Below, in pieces: positions 63,366 to 64,000 of a stretch of 64,000 nucleotides of DNA; position 1 is the stretch's first letter, and every line of letters starts with the position of its first letter. The notes below the pieces were generated by a model. That model had not been told where the DNA came from and did not search any database. It saw only the letters and a list, made by a program, of their open reading frames with translations. The stretch comes from Arthrobacter dokdonellae (GTDB lineage Bacteria; Actinomycetota; Actinomycetes; Actinomycetales; Micrococcaceae). The DNA lies in the NCBI RefSeq assembly GCF_003268655.1, contig NZ_CP029642.1:2232001-2296000 (forward strand), in the 5' to 3' direction. The position numbers and the translations under genes were made by a program.

Positions 63366-63469
63366 GTGCAGCTTCCCATCTACCTTGGCCTGCAGCCGTC
63401 CAGCCGGCCTGGCTCAAGACGCGCATCAAGCAGGCCGCGCCGCAGGCCCTGATCGCCGCAGGCGGATAG
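63366..63469 (+). pseudogene. Remnant of the small gene that follows formate dehydrogenase
   Basis: GTG 63366 with GGAGGGCAGAACC ahead begins QLPIYLGLQ, then after a deletion only the C-terminal part WLKTRIKQAAPQALIAAGG and TAG near 63469 remain. Such a gene of about 170 residues commonly follows this formate-dehydrogenase type in actinobacteria. Out of frame between the two parts; not functional. Confidence 0.5.
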
Positions 63470-63566
63470 CGGGTCAGTCTCCGGCGTTGGTGGGCCAGAT
63501 GCCGTAGGCGCCCGTGACGAGGCCTGACCCATGGGACGCACCCATTCCCTCGACGCTCACTGTTGA

Positions 63567-64000
63567 TCAGGGACGGCCGGGACGGCTTTGCTTCAGATTC
63601 CTGAACCGGACAAGCGTTGGATATGCCACCAATGAGGCCAGCAGTCCAAGCAGGAGAAGGCCCGAGGCAAGTGCGGCTTGCCACGGGCCGAGGACTACAT
63701 AGAAGATCAGGCCGGTCGTACCGGCCACCAGCATGCCAACCAGCCACAGAACAATCCGAACGGTGTGATGTCCGGCGGCAACCAGACGTTCCTTGATCTG
63801 CAGTCCAAAAAGTTCCCGATGCACTGCCACGGGCACCAACATCAAGGCGGTCGCGGCTGCCGCCAAGGCTACGAGAGTCAGGTACCAGCCAACAGCCGGT
63901 GCCGGCAGGTCCTTGAACCGCTGCTGAAACGGCAGCGTCAGCAAGAAACCGGCGATGATCTGCGTTCCGGTCTGCATGACCCGCAGCTCCTGAAGCAGAT
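63567..64000 (-). CDS. DUF6328 membrane protein, 5' end outside window
   Basis: About 144 residues visible; the frame is open at base 64000 (LLQELRVMQTGTQIIAGFLL), so the ATG is beyond the edge. Four hydrophobic segments: IIAGFLLTLPFQQRF, WYLTLVALAAAATALMLVPV, TVRIVLWLVGMLVAGTTGLI and WQAALASGLLLLGLLASLV. This matches DUF6328, small membrane proteins of unknown function found in actinobacteria, often with redox or stress genes. Confidence 0.8.
   Translation of the reverse strand, partial: LLQELRVMQTGTQIIAGFLLTLPFQQRFKDLPAPAVGWYLTLVALAAAATALMLVPVAVHRELFGLQIKERLVAAGHHTVRIVLWLVGMLVAGTTGLIFYVVLGPWQAALASGLLLLGLLASLVAYPTLVRFRNLKQSRPGRP

Overview
The window is high-GC DNA read as one actinobacterial chromosome segment. 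Start regions carry clear AGGAGG-type ribosome sites and several genes look leaderless. The rhaTPQS/M/I/aldolase-dehydrogenase/B order, the glgX-treY-treZ operon, two ANTAR regulators, and the CsbD, DUF4235, DUF4383 and DUF6328 proteins all fit a soil Micrococcaceae member (Arthrobacter or Pseudarthrobacter type). That assignment is inference from gene content. No rRNA or tRNA gene was seen.

Region by region. (1) 1-9740 looks like a defence island. A minus-strand cassette encodes a membrane-anchored DUF4236/TerB protein, a BrxD-like (DUF2791) ATPase and a DEAD/DEAH helicase that runs off the left edge; the genes overlap by 4 and 26 bases. An IS3-family element and a helix-turn-helix/nucleotidyltransferase toxin-antitoxin-like pair with a perfect palindromic operator follow. 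(2) 10.2-21.3 kb is a complete L-rhamnose regulon: a divergent LacI-type regulator, an ABC importer, mutarotase, isomerase, fused aldolase/dehydrogenase and kinase. (3) 21.5-28.7 kb is a second sugar or polyol locus with an MFS carrier, a Gfo/Idh/MocA-PmoA fusion protein and a separate Gfo/Idh/MocA dehydrogenase. Its two LacI regulators are broken by frameshifts, while two good LacI-type operators remain in front of the carrier. (4) 28.7-38.5 kb holds an App1-type phosphatase, an SRAP protein, GlsB/YeaQ, Hsp20, a frameshifted HspR, a PEP-mutase-family enzyme, DUF488, membrane proteins and an unrecognised protein made of two tandem copies of one domain. (5) 38.5-41.2 kb is a four-gene envelope operon: CHRD-like anchored protein, class F sortase, a cupredoxin-fold lipoprotein without the usual copper ligands, and an unknown lipoprotein. 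(6) 41.5-45.1 kb encodes a three-subunit molybdenum hydroxylase of the PaoABC type. (7) 45.3-51.7 kb encodes GlgX, TreY and TreZ, which convert glycogen to trehalose. (8) 51.8-64 kb is a stress region (iron permease family, CsbD, PAS-ANTAR and GAF-ANTAR regulators, cation exporter) with unusually many damaged genes: Dps remnant, catalase lacking its haem-ligand segment, DUF72, pyrimidine-dimer glycosylase, PPC-domain protein, and a formate-dehydrogenase-family gene hit by an IS110-family element at its first codons.

Two themes stand out. The first is the TerB/BrxD/helicase cassette beside a second defence-like pair. The second is local gene decay by internal deletions and single-base frameshifts in regulators and oxidative-stress genes, next to intact metabolic operons. 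The frameshifts could in principle be sequencing errors; the large internal deletions could not.
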